Source: Tamlana sp. I1
Lineage (GTDB): Bacteria; Bacteroidota; Bacteroidia; Flavobacteriales; Flavobacteriaceae
DNA length: 64,000 bases
Assembly (NCBI RefSeq): GCF_015355625.1
Contig: NZ_JACLAF010000004.1
Location: 124,001 to 188,000 of the forward strand
Direction of reading: 5' to 3'
Part shown: in pieces, positions 46,077 through 54,214 of the stretch
Layout of the letters: each line of letters starts with the position of its first letter
Position numbering within the stretch: position 1 is the first letter of the stretch
Position numbers and translations under genes: made by a program
Notes under the pieces: generated by a model
What the model was told of the DNA's origin: nothing
The model's input: the letters and a program-made list of their open reading frames with translations, nothing else
The model's database searches: none

Positions 46077-46958
46077 CTATTCTTGTGTTCTACATAAATT
46101 AACGTCTTTAAATGCAACATGGGCAGTTACATCCCCTGTATCCCCTGTGCCATAAGCTCCATATCTTGTATAAACGCGTTCGGTAGTATGATTATGTGTA
46201 AAATAGGTTTCAGTATCTCCTATTTTTATTTTTGAAAATGCCGTGCCTGTAGCATCATATCCAGTTTCATAAGTAAAAGGATAATCTTGGTTGTAATTTA
46301 GGGTTATAAAGTTTTTAACATCTCTGCTGCCACCTGTATCTGTGGTATATGGATTAATGGTTACATGAGTTTCTAATTGTATTTTGTTATCGCTAGATTT
46401 TTTGGCGTAAAGTAAAAATTGAGCACTTCTGTTTGCTCTGCCTGCTTCTTCTCCTTTAATAATATCGCCGCCTGCATGGGACTGAATAATACAAGTATTT
46501 CCATCACTTAAATCTATAATTTTAAGGGTTCCAGTTAGAATTGTTTTTTTATTGGTGCCATGTAAAATCGTTTTAAAAAAACGTTCTACTCTAGTTCTAG
46601 TACCTTCATATCGTATTTCGCCACCAGTTATTTTGTAGCTACCCCAGATATTATCTAAATTTTGGTAGCCTCCAAAGGTATTATCTGTTCTACAATCTAG
46701 TGTGCCTTTATTGTTTGGGTTAGCAATATCATCACAAGTTTGTGATTGTGAAGCTGAAGGACCTAAGTTTGGGAAATCTGAAACCTCATCACAATCTTGA
46801 ATAGTAGTAGAATTTGAGTTTTCCTGTTTTTGTTCTTGTTCTTCTACCACAGTCTTTTCTTTATCTGTTTCGTTTTCCGAATGAGTAGAGCATGAAAAGA
46901 AAAGCGCTAAGTATAAAATGAGTCCACTTTTAGGTATTATTTGAAGTAGGTTTTGCAT
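46077..46958 (-). CDS. Divergent PL28-like jelly-roll lipoprotein
   Basis: This 293-residue lipoprotein has lipobox LFFSC (Cys23), a polar Glu/Gln/Lys/Ser-rich linker (about 25-60), then a beta-jelly roll. Several blocks line up with the PL28 lyase at 31289: NIWGSYKITGG with its [19 protein letters not shown] with QPRMERSLS, and YTRYGAYGTGDTGDV with [11 protein letters not shown]. The PL28 signature is not conserved: where PL28 has [14 protein letters not shown] this protein has CIIQSHAGGDIIKG. It may therefore be a lyase with changed specificity or a surface glycan-binding protein built on a lyase scaffold. It has its own regulon promoter upstream on the minus strand and converges on broken rhaT. 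Confidence 0.75.
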   Translation of the reverse strand: MQNLLQIIPKSGLILYLALFFSCSTHSENETDKEKTVVEEQEQKQENSNSTTIQDCDEVSDFPNLGPSASQSQTCDDIANPNNKGTLDCRTDNTFGGYQNLDNIWGSYKITGGEIRYEGTRTRVERFFKTILHGTNKKTILTGTLKIIDLSDGNTCIIQSHAGGDIIKGEEAGRANRSAQFLLYAKKSSDNKIQLETHVTINPYTTDTGGSRDVKNFITLNYNQDYPFTYETGYDATGTAFSKIKIGDTETYFTHNHTTERVYTRYGAYGTGDTGDVTAHVAFKDVNLCRTQE

Positions 46959-46980
46959 TATAAAAACGTATTATTTTTTG

Positions 46981-47025
46981 TTAATTTCTTGGAAATTCTA
47001 GTTTTCCCTGTCCTGTTCTGTCTGG
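46981..47025 (-). promoter_or_regulatory. PUL regulon promoter site, divergent PL28-like lipoprotein
   Basis: On the minus strand half-site 1 is CCAGACAGAA (from 47025) and half-site 2 is CAGGACAGGG (from 47015). The -7-like box GAAATTAA runs from 46988 to 46981, with its TT 31 nt from the C. It is one of the weaker members at the -7 box. Confidence 0.62.
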
Positions 47026-47260
47026 TGTTTTATTAATTGTTTCCTCAAAATAATGATGTCGTTACAAGGCTAGGAGATTTGGAAATAACAATTCAGAAAC
47101 CTGATGAAGGTTTAGTTACTATAAAAGCCAATACATCAATAAAAATGAAAGCTATGAAAGGGAAAAGAATCTTTCATTAGGGTGCCAGGCGGAGAGGACC
47201 ATTATCCATTTCAAATTTATATTGAAGAACAAAATGGAGTGGAAATCAGTATTTTAGTGG
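47024..47260 (+). pseudogene. Relic of the 3' end of a second lyase/dehydratase-like gene
   Basis: About 235 bp match the 3' end of the gene at 32891. NNDVVTRLGDLEITIQKP corresponds to NNEVVTRLSDTEITVQKP there, and GLVTIKANTSIKMKAM to GLVTIKASTSIKIKAI. After KRIFH the frame is interrupted by a stop and resumes in another frame as VPGGEDHYPFQIYIEEQNG. The relic is clearly diverged from the 32891 gene, so it was a separate paralogue and not a fresh copy. The rest of that gene is absent; its left edge coincides with the promoter of the minus-strand lipoprotein. Confidence 0.85.
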
Positions 47261-47278
47261 GGTGGCTATTTCTATTAA

Positions 47279-47315
47279 AAGGCATTATCAAACTTGATCA
47301 GATAATGCCTTATTA
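47279..47315. terminator. Bidirectional hairpin terminator
   Basis: A perfect 11-bp stem, AAGGCATTATC (47279-47289) and GATAATGCCTT (47301-47311), encloses an 11-nt loop. The minus strand continues with TTTAATAG, which suits termination of the lipoprotein gene that ends at 47474. On the + strand it would originally have served the relic gene just before it. Confidence 0.7.
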
Positions 47316-47473
47316 GATGTCATGAATAGTACCATTTCTTATTTGAAATTATCAAAATAAAAGCTTCATTCTTCATTTCTACTTCATTTAAAGAAATAAA
47401 TAATTATTTTCTTTTACATTAATATCAAACCAAAACGGGTATAAGTTTAAAGGTTAGTACTCTGAAATCAAAT

Positions 47474-48409
47474 TTATTCCGGAACTTTATTTACGACCTT
47501 ATTAACGCCGTCCCATAAAATTTCAGCTTCGCCACCATGACAACGATAGGCGCCAAAGCGAATTTTAGCTTGAATGCCGCGCTCTGGGCTAGGAACATTC
47601 CAGTTATAATCGGTACCTCCAATACGTACATTCACATAATGTGTTCTATTAGATCCAGAGCCTGTAAACCCTGTTTGCATTCTAAAAAATTTCCTAGTAT
47701 TAGCAGGGATATTGGTAAGGAAAACCAATTGTCTGCCATTAACACCAGATCCACCTCTCTCCGTAATTTCTTCTCGGTATAAATCATAAGATACTTGAGT
47801 ACTTCCCGAAAATCTCGGTTTAGCTACTATCAGGCAGATAGCAGGGTCGGCAGAACCTCCACCACCAGTATGCTTTCCTTTAGCTTGAGCTATATAGGTT
47901 CCCGATTTATCTCTCATATCATCACGGTCATAAGAATCACTTAAATGTCCAGCTCTATTTATAGTTACATAACCGGAAAACCGCACGTAACTACCATTTC
48001 CTAAATCTCCTGAATTAATTGCCGGTGTGGCACGTTCCATTCGTGGTTGTAAATCATCAATATGGTTGGTGCCGGCTGCAATTTTATAAACACCAAAAGT
48101 TTTATTATTATACGTTGTTTGTGAATAATCTGCAAAGCAAGTTCTGTCATCAATTTTTGAGCTAACAGTCTGGTTTACATCGTAGCCATCACTATATTCA
48201 TATTCCCTTGTAGGGTTTTTATATTGGTCATCACATTTGGAGGTATTCGTGACTTTAGCAGATAAATTATTAGCATCTTCAGGAGTTGATGTTGTGGACG
48301 TCTCAAAATCCATAGAATCATCTTGTGGTGTAGAGCAAGAAATTGCGGCACCTACAAAGCAAATTAAACTTAGTTTGGCTAAGCTTCCTTTTAATAGTTT
48401 GTTTTTCAT
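47474..48409 (-). CDS. PL28-like lyase lipoprotein
   Basis: This 311-residue lipoprotein has the Cys at 25 in AAISC, followed by STPQDDSMDFE, an acidic tail that suits surface display. Its jelly roll carries the PL28 signature [15 protein letters not shown] followed by DPAICLIVAKP, nearly identical to that of the secreted PL28 lyase at 31289. It also has IDDRTCFADYS, LQPRMERAT and AKIRFGAYRCHGG. Unlike that lyase it has no lectin-like module and no T9SS domain: it is membrane-anchored by lipid. Expected role: cell-surface ulvan lyase that shortens chains near SusC/D. It is transcribed divergently from the cytochrome gene at 48741 from a promoter with two perfect copies of the regulon repeat. 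Confidence 0.9.
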   Translation of the reverse strand: MKNKLLKGSLAKLSLICFVGAAISCSTPQDDSMDFETSTTSTPEDANNLSAKVTNTSKCDDQYKNPTREYEYSDGYDVNQTVSSKIDDRTCFADYSQTTYNNKTFGVYKIAAGTNHIDDLQPRMERATPAINSGDLGNGSYVRFSGYVTINRAGHLSDSYDRDDMRDKSGTYIAQAKGKHTGGGGSADPAICLIVAKPRFSGSTQVSYDLYREEITERGGSGVNGRQLVFLTNIPANTRKFFRMQTGFTGSGSNRTHYVNVRIGGTDYNWNVPSPERGIQAKIRFGAYRCHGGEAEILWDGVNKVVNKVPE

Positions 48410-48468
48410 TTTAGTTAAATTTTATTGGTAAAAAATATGTAGTTGGTAATAAAAGATATAAATTTTTG

Positions 48469-48513
48469 TGAATTTCTCACTTGGTGCTGTTTTTTCTATC
48501 CTGTTCTATCCTG
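48469..48513 (-). promoter_or_regulatory. PUL regulon promoter site with perfect tandem repeat
   Basis: On the minus strand ACAGGATAGA occurs twice with no gap (48514-48505 and 48504-48495), the best copy of the motif in the window. The -7-like box GAAATTCA runs from 48476 to 48469, with TTCA 31 nt from the C of the second CAGG. Confidence 0.82.
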
Positions 48514-48629
48514 TATATCTCTTTATTGATTTTTTTAATAATAAAAAATATAGTACGGAAAACAGGAGCTAAAAATCTTATTGTAAACAGTTATTTTAGT
48601 CGGTAATATCAGTTTTATCTCACTTATTG

Positions 48630-48674
48630 CAGGGCAGAGCAGGATAAGGTTTTATACGAAAAAAAATAAATTCG
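48630..48674 (+). promoter_or_regulatory. PUL regulon promoter site, cytochrome/DUF1501 operon
   Basis: Half-site 1 is CAGGGCAGAG (48630) and half-site 2 is CAGGATAAGG (48640). The -7-like box TAAATTCG is at 48667-48674, with TTCG 31 nt from the C. The leader (about 60 nt) carries TTAAACTAAAC. Confidence 0.78.
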
Positions 48675-48740
48675 GAGGGTTGTTTCAGTTTGTGATGCAA
48701 CAAATCAACTTAAACTAAACCATTCAATTTTATTTTATAC

Positions 48741-51575
48741 ATGGAGAATACAAACTGGATACTCCAATTATTGGGGCGCTTACACCCTTTATTAGTGCAT
48801 TTCCCTATTGGCTTATTGGTCGTAGCACTATTTCTTGAAATTTTAACCATTAGAGGAAAAAAACAAGGTTTACGAGACGGCATTAAATGGATGGTGTACT
48901 TAGGTGCGCTATTTGCAGGGTTCTCGGCATTATTCGGTTGGTTATTACGTACTCAAGAGGATTATAGTGGCGATTTGGTCGATTATCATCAATATACAGG
49001 AATCGCTACTGCGGTTTTGGCGATTGGTACCGCCTTGATGTTGCGAAATACCTTGAATAAACAACAGATAGACTTGCGGCTTTACAGAGGGATGCTAACG
49101 ATAACCGTAATCGTATTAACTATTGCAGGACATTTAGGAGCGAATTTAACGCACGGAGAAGATTATCTAATCGCTGTTTTACCTTGGAATAAAGAGCCTT
49201 ACCAAGATGTGAAATCAGATTTACTACTTTCTGAATTACAAAAATCGAAAACCATTACAGAATCACAGCAAGACCGATTAAACTTAGAAGTTAGAGCCAT
49301 ATTTGCCCATAAATGTTACCAGTGCCATAGCGAGAATAAGCAAAAAGGCGCATTAATTTTAGAAACGAAAGCTGGCGTTTTTAAAGGAGGTGAATCGGGA
49401 GCCTCTATAGTACCTGGAAAACCCCAGGAAAGCGAATTATATAGAAGAATTACTCTGCCTGCCGGACATAAAGAGGTCATGCCTACCAAAGGAAAGTTAT
49501 TAACCGAGAGCGAAATTACACTGGTTAAAATGTGGATACAGGAAGGAGCGCATTGGTCCGACCAAGCTGTAAAAGTGTTTCCGGAGGCCGAATTGGCTCT
49601 TCAAAAACCAGAATTGCCTCAGGCTGACCATATAGAACATCCCATAGATAAACTAATAGACAACTATTTTAAAGAACATAATTTAAACTGGCCAGAGGAT
49701 GTAGATGATAGAACTTTTATTAAACGAGCTTATATGGATGTTATAGGCTTACTTCCTGAACCAAAATCTATTCAGAAATTTAAAGAAGATACAAATCCTA
49801 ATAAAAGGGAAGCATTAATAGATACCTTATTAAATGATCATACAAACTATACGCAGCATTGGCTAAGTTTTTGGAATGATTTGTTACGAAACGATTACTA
49901 CAGTGTAGGAGGTAAAGCGCCCATTACACATTGGTTGTATACTTCATTAATGAATAATAAATCATATGATCAAATTGTAACAGAGTTAGTAAATCCCGTA
50001 AAAGGTTCGGAAGGTTTTATTAAAGGGGTTAAATGGCGTGGTGTGGTTAATGCCAGTCAAAGGACTGAAATGCAAGCAGCTCAAAATATTGGACAGTCGC
50101 TTATGGGGGTTAATGTTAAATGTGCGTCGTGTCACAATAGTTTTGTGAGTAACTTAACCTTAGAACAGGCCTATGGTTTTGCAACTGTTTTTTCAGATAC
50201 TATACTTGAATTAAATAGATGTGATAAACCCATAGGGAAAATGGCGAAGCCCAATTTTTTATATCCAGAACTCGGGAGTGTAGAGGGCAAAACGGTTAGT
50301 GATAGGTTACTAAAACTTGCTGAGGTTATGGTTCAACGCGATAACGGAAGGTTATATCGCACCATAAGCAATAGATTTTGGGACCGATTAATGGGACGTG
50401 GTATTGTTGAGCCTTTAGATGAAATGGATAACGCGCCTTGGGACGCCCAAGTATTGGATTGGTTAGCTGCAGATTTTGTGGATTCGGGTTCCGACTTAAA
50501 ACATTTAATTAGGCGTATTATGACTTCTAAAGTCTACCAGTTGCCAATGGTTAATTATAAAAAAGCAGAGGATTTAAAAACAAAGTATGTTTTTAAAGGT
50601 CCTGTAACTCGCCGATTAAGTGCTGAACAATTTTCGGATGCGGTAAGCCAAATTATAGCACCACTTTATCCGCAAGTTGCATTTAATCCTAATGGTGATG
50701 ATATTAAAGCGATTCGAATTTGGCATTTAGAAGAAGAGTTAGGGCGCGTAGTACTACCTGAACCTGGAAAGCGCTATTTCAGAAAATCGTTTCATGTGAC
50801 TAATGAAGCTATAGATAAAGGAGAAATTTTAATATCGGTAGATAACTCATTTGTGCTTTACATTAATGGTAAAAAATTAAAGGAAAATGAAAATTGGAAA
50901 ACGGTAGATAAAATTGACATAACAGAAAATTTAAAACCAGGAAAAAATACTATTGCCATTATTGGCGGCAATACTGGTGAAATTGCTAATCCCGCAGGAA
51001 TATTATTTGCTTTAAAATTAGATTATAAATCGGGTAAATCTGAATTGATAAAATCGGATACGTCGTGGTTAAGCTCACGAGAACTACCACAGGGAAATTG
51101 GGTTGCTGTTAATTATGATGATAGCTCATGGAAAAAAGTAAGAAATTATAGTACGGGAAATTTTAAAAATTGGGGACAGCTCCTTGATTTTACATTTAAG
51201 CCACACAGCGAAAAATATGCTCGTGCTAGTTTAGTAAAACAACACCCGTTTATGAAAGCTCTGGGGCGACCTAGTAGAGAAATTGTTACCACTTCTAGAG
51301 AAGATCAAGCCACATTACTTCAAGCCTTGGAACTTACAAATGGCGTCTTTTTTAATGAGATTTTAGATGAAGGTGCTCAGGCATGGCTAAAAAAATATAA
51401 GGACGACTCAAATGTAATCGTGCATAACTTGTATAATAAAGCACTTGGTAGGCAACCTTCTAAACTAGAAAAAACGGCAATGCTTGAAGTTTTAGGTTCT
51501 GAACCCAAAAAAGAAGAACTCCAAGATGCATTTTGGGCAGTTTTGATGTCGCCAGAATTTCAGTTCATTAATTAA
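48741..51575 (+). CDS. Planctomycete-type cytochrome c membrane protein (DUF2231-PSCyt1-DUF1549-DUF1553)
   Basis: This is a 944-residue membrane protein. Four hydrophobic segments in residues 10-135 form a DUF2231-like anchor. A PSCyt1 cytochrome c domain follows, with the heme motif CYQCH at 192-196 and likely axial Met247 in VMPTKG. Next comes a DUF1549 domain (about 300-510) with a second CxxCH, CASCH at 461-465, then a DUF1553 domain from about 535 to the end. A beta-sandwich of about 125 residues (679-803, YFRKSFHVT ... LYINGKKLK ... PGKNTIAI) interrupts DUF1553 and resembles the sugar-binding sandwich of the GH78 proteins here. The family's reaction is unknown; heme implies electron transfer. 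The regulon promoter suggests a role in ulvan use. It heads a three-gene unit. Confidence 0.9.
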   Translation: MENTNWILQLLGRLHPLLVHFPIGLLVVALFLEILTIRGKKQGLRDGIKWMVYLGALFAGFSALFGWLLRTQEDYSGDLVDYHQYTGIATAVLAIGTALMLRNTLNKQQIDLRLYRGMLTITVIVLTIAGHLGANLTHGEDYLIAVLPWNKEPYQDVKSDLLLSELQKSKTITESQQDRLNLEVRAIFAHKCYQCHSENKQKGALILETKAGVFKGGESGASIVPGKPQESELYRRITLPAGHKEVMPTKGKLLTESEITLVKMWIQEGAHWSDQAVKVFPEAELALQKPELPQADHIEHPIDKLIDNYFKEHNLNWPEDVDDRTFIKRAYMDVIGLLPEPKSIQKFKEDTNPNKREALIDTLLNDHTNYTQHWLSFWNDLLRNDYYSVGGKAPITHWLYTSLMNNKSYDQIVTELVNPVKGSEGFIKGVKWRGVVNASQRTEMQAAQNIGQSLMGVNVKCASCHNSFVSNLTLEQAYGFATVFSDTILELNRCDKPIGKMAKPNFLYPELGSVEGKTVSDRLLKLAEVMVQRDNGRLYRTISNRFWDRLMGRGIVEPLDEMDNAPWDAQVLDWLAADFVDSGSDLKHLIRRIMTSKVYQLPMVNYKKAEDLKTKYVFKGPVTRRLSAEQFSDAVSQIIAPLYPQVAFNPNGDDIKAIRIWHLEEELGRVVLPEPGKRYFRKSFHVTNEAIDKGEILISVDNSFVLYINGKKLKENENWKTVDKIDITENLKPGKNTIAIIGGNTGEIANPAGILFALKLDYKSGKSELIKSDTSWLSSRELPQGNWVAVNYDDSSWKKVRNYSTGNFKNWGQLLDFTFKPHSEKYARASLVKQHPFMKALGRPSREIVTTSREDQATLLQALELTNGVFFNEILDEGAQAWLKKYKDDSNVIVHNLYNKALGRQPSKLEKTAMLEVLGSEPKKEELQDAFWAVLMSPEFQFIN

Positions 51576-51589
51576 AAAGCTTATAAAAC

Positions 51590-53044
51590 ATGGATAAATA
51601 TAGTTCACGTAGAGATTTTCTAAAAAAAATGAGCGCTGCAAGTTTATCAGCAGCCGCAACCACCATTCCTGGTTTTAGCTTTTTAAGTTCTTGTTCGCCC
51701 GAAGTTCAAAAAAGGGTATCATCCGCAGACACCGTGATATTACTGTGGATGGCTGGTGGTATGGCACATACCGAAACCTTCGACCCCAAAGCTTATGTAC
51801 CGTTTGAAAAGGGCGTAGAAAGCAAGCGTGTATTAAGTACCTTTCCTAAAAAACCAACTATTGTTGATGATTTATACTTTTCTGAAGGTTTAGAATCTAT
51901 AGGTAGTGTTATGGATAAAGGTGCCATAATTCGTTCTTATAAATCGGCAGATTTAGGCCATATATTACACACCCGCCATCAATACCATTGGCACACCTGC
52001 TACGAACCACCACAATCTGTACAAGCACCTCATATTGGAGCTTGGATAGCTAAAGAATTGGGGCCTGCAAATCCAGTAATTCCACCATTTATTGCCATGG
52101 GACAACGTTTTACTATGGGGGAGTCGGAAGAATTAAAAGCTTTTCATTCTGCAGGGTTTTTAGGTACTGAATTTGGTCCGTTTTTAATTCCAGATCCATC
52201 TAGCGGTCTTGAAAGTGTACGACCTCCAAAAGGAATGTCTTTAAAACGTTTTGAGGCACGCTATAAATTGTACAAAGAGCTTGCTAATAAAAGTGAGGTG
52301 ATGCAGCAGGCTAGTGATTATCAACGTGAGTCTTTAATGCGTTCTATGGAGCAATCATACCGTTTGTTGAATTCGCCAGAAGCTAAAGTTTTCGACCTTT
52401 CTAAAGAACCAAAAGAAGTTTACGATACTTACAATACAGGCCGTTTCGGTTTAGGGTGTTTATTGGCAAAACGATTGGCTATGAATGGCGGACGCTTTAT
52501 TAGTGTTTCTACCGAATATGAACCATTTTTAGGTTGGGATACCCATGAAAACGGACACACCAGACTTAAAAAAATGAAAGCGCTTATTGATAGGCCTGTG
52601 GCGCAATTAATTAAAGATTTAGATGAAAGTGGACACCTAGATAGAACTTTGGTCATTCTAGCCAGTGAGTTTAGTCGTGATGCCATCATGGAAGGAAGGC
52701 CTGGTAAAAAAGTGAAAAACCAAGTGAACCAGCCCGATGTTATCGAACATGAAAAGCATTATGGTATGCATCGTCATTTTACCGATGGTAGCTCTATCCT
52801 CATATGGGGTGGTGGCGTAAAGAAAGGATTGGTTTATGGCAAAACGGCCGATGAACGTCCTTGTTCCTCTATTGAAAACCCTGTAGTTATAGATCAAGTC
52901 CATCAGTCTATTTATCATGCTTTGGGTATTCCTCCAGAAACCCATTATGAAATAGAAAGTAGACCCTTTTATACAACTCCAGATGGCAAAGGGAAGCCCA
53001 TATTGGATTTGTTTGGAAATCCCATGACTTCAAAAAAAGCATAA
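51590..53044 (+). CDS. DUF1501 Tat-exported protein
   Basis: The protein has 484 residues, with a twin-arginine signal SSRRDFLKKMS and a possible lipobox SSCS near residue 35. The DUF1501 core belongs to the alkaline-phosphatase/sulfatase superfamily: LLWMAGGMAHTETFDPK near the start, FGLGCLLAKRLAMNGGRF, GWDTHENGH and LVILASEFSRD are its typical blocks, with His and Asp residues that could bind a metal. No CxPSR motif is present, so it is not a formylglycine sulfatase. In Planctomycetes and Verrucomicrobia such genes almost always follow a PSCyt/DUF1549/DUF1553 gene, as here with a 14-bp gap. Function unknown. The Tat signal suggests it folds with a cofactor in the cytoplasm before export. 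Confidence 0.9.
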   Translation: MDKYSSRRDFLKKMSAASLSAAATTIPGFSFLSSCSPEVQKRVSSADTVILLWMAGGMAHTETFDPKAYVPFEKGVESKRVLSTFPKKPTIVDDLYFSEGLESIGSVMDKGAIIRSYKSADLGHILHTRHQYHWHTCYEPPQSVQAPHIGAWIAKELGPANPVIPPFIAMGQRFTMGESEELKAFHSAGFLGTEFGPFLIPDPSSGLESVRPPKGMSLKRFEARYKLYKELANKSEVMQQASDYQRESLMRSMEQSYRLLNSPEAKVFDLSKEPKEVYDTYNTGRFGLGCLLAKRLAMNGGRFISVSTEYEPFLGWDTHENGHTRLKKMKALIDRPVAQLIKDLDESGHLDRTLVILASEFSRDAIMEGRPGKKVKNQVNQPDVIEHEKHYGMHRHFTDGSSILIWGGGVKKGLVYGKTADERPCSSIENPVVIDQVHQSIYHALGIPPETHYEIESRPFYTTPDGKGKPILDLFGNPMTSKKA

Positions 53045-53053
53045 TTTAATATC

Positions 53054-54136
53054 ATGAAGCGAAGAACATTCATTAACAACATATCAAAAGCCTCATTAGG
53101 TGTGGTAGCTGTACCTCATTTTAATATTCTAAAGTCGAAACCTAAAATGTATGATACGATTATTGGGCATGGCGATTTTAAGTATAAAGTACATAAATCG
53201 TGGGGCGATCTAGATAGAACCGTAACCCCCGTAAAAAACTGTCATGAAATGGTTATGGATTCAAAAGGACGACTTATCATGGTTGGGGATGATGTTCATA
53301 ATAATGTTTTGATTTATGATAAATCGGGAAAGTTATTGGATTCTTGGGGTATTCGTTATAAGGGAGGACACGGTCTTTCGGTTTGGAACGATGGCTCCGA
53401 TGATTTTCTTTTTATTTGTGATACCAAGGGGAGTGTGATAAAAACGACCACAGACGGTAGGGAGTTGATGTTAATTGGTCATCCATCAGAATATGGCGCC
53501 TATGAAAAGGATGCCGTTTTTAAGCCTACAGAATCTGCTGTAGGACCTAATGGCGATATTTATATTGCAGATGGTTATGGCTCAAACTATATATTGCAAT
53601 TTACAAAAGATGGCGAGTTTATAAGGAAGATTGGTGAAGGCAGAGGCACTGGAGAAAATCAATTTCAAACCGCACATGGGGTTTGTATTGATTACAGGGG
53701 TAAAGGCGATCCAACATTATTAATTACCTCTAGAGCTGCCAATTGTTTTAAACGCTTCACTTTAGATGGTAAATTTATTGAGCAAATTAATTTACCTGGG
53801 GCGTTTGTTTGTCGCCCAGTGATTCATAATAAAAACTTGTATTCTGGGGTGTGTTGGTCTTCAGAAATAGATTATGTTGAAGGTGATAAGAATACACACC
53901 CGTATAATATAAACCCCAAATCTGGTTTTGTCACTATTTTAGATGAAAAAGGAAAAGTCATCTCAAACCCTGGAGGTACCCAACCAAAATATAGAAATGG
54001 GAAATTGCAACGCATGGTCCAAGAGCAACCCATTTTTAATCATTGCCACGATGTTTGTGTGGATGATGACGAAAATCTGTATGTATGCCAATGGAACGCG
54101 AACAAAGCGTATCCAATTAAGTTAGAGCGGGTTTGA
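53054..54136 (+). CDS. NHL-type beta-propeller protein, Tat-exported
   Basis: This 360-residue protein opens with MKRRTFINNISKASLG, a twin-arginine-like signal. The body is a six-bladed propeller with repeats of the NHL type, for example EMVMDSKGRLIMVGD, SAVGPNGDIYIADGYGSN and DVCVDDDENLYVCQWN. It recalls the propeller of peptidyl-alpha-hydroxyglycine lyase and related 6-bladed proteins. It starts 9 bp after the DUF1501 gene and closes the three-gene unit. A role as substrate-binding or lyase partner of the cytochrome and DUF1501 proteins is inference only. CxxC-type heme sites are absent. Confidence 0.82.
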   Translation: MKRRTFINNISKASLGVVAVPHFNILKSKPKMYDTIIGHGDFKYKVHKSWGDLDRTVTPVKNCHEMVMDSKGRLIMVGDDVHNNVLIYDKSGKLLDSWGIRYKGGHGLSVWNDGSDDFLFICDTKGSVIKTTTDGRELMLIGHPSEYGAYEKDAVFKPTESAVGPNGDIYIADGYGSNYILQFTKDGEFIRKIGEGRGTGENQFQTAHGVCIDYRGKGDPTLLITSRAANCFKRFTLDGKFIEQINLPGAFVCRPVIHNKNLYSGVCWSSEIDYVEGDKNTHPYNINPKSGFVTILDEKGKVISNPGGTQPKYRNGKLQRMVQEQPIFNHCHDVCVDDDENLYVCQWNANKAYPIKLERV

Positions 54137-54214
54137 TATAGTTACTTTTGGGACGCTTGTTTTTAGTGCTTCTTTTTTGTCAATGGACATATTTAAAATG
54201 CCTTTGCAGTCTAA

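Larger units (their letters stand above)
46959..47473. other. Intergenic holding a promoter, a gene relic and a bidirectional hairpin
   Basis: From left to right this stretch holds the minus-strand regulon promoter (46981-47025), a + strand relic of the 3' end of a gene like that at 32891 (about 47024-47260), a hairpin at 47279-47311 and about 160 bp of AT-rich DNA without visible signals. Confidence 0.75.
48410..48740. other. Divergent intergenic region with two regulon promoters
   Basis: This region separates the minus-strand PL28-like lipoprotein from the + strand cytochrome gene. It holds the minus-strand site at 48469-48513 and the + strand site at 48630-48674. An extra CAGGAGCT at 48563 resembles a half-site but lacks a partner. 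No coding sequence is seen. Confidence 0.75.

Noticed and set aside
48495-48514. Tandem 10-bp repeat as a CRISPR or satellite
   Set aside because: There are only two units without spacers, and single copies recur at seven other promoters at fixed distance from a -7-like box; it is a regulatory site.
48560-48600. Ninth regulon site at CAGGAGCT (48563)
   Set aside because: It lacks a recognisable partner half-site, the second half does not match CAGGAYAR, and there is no separate gene for it.
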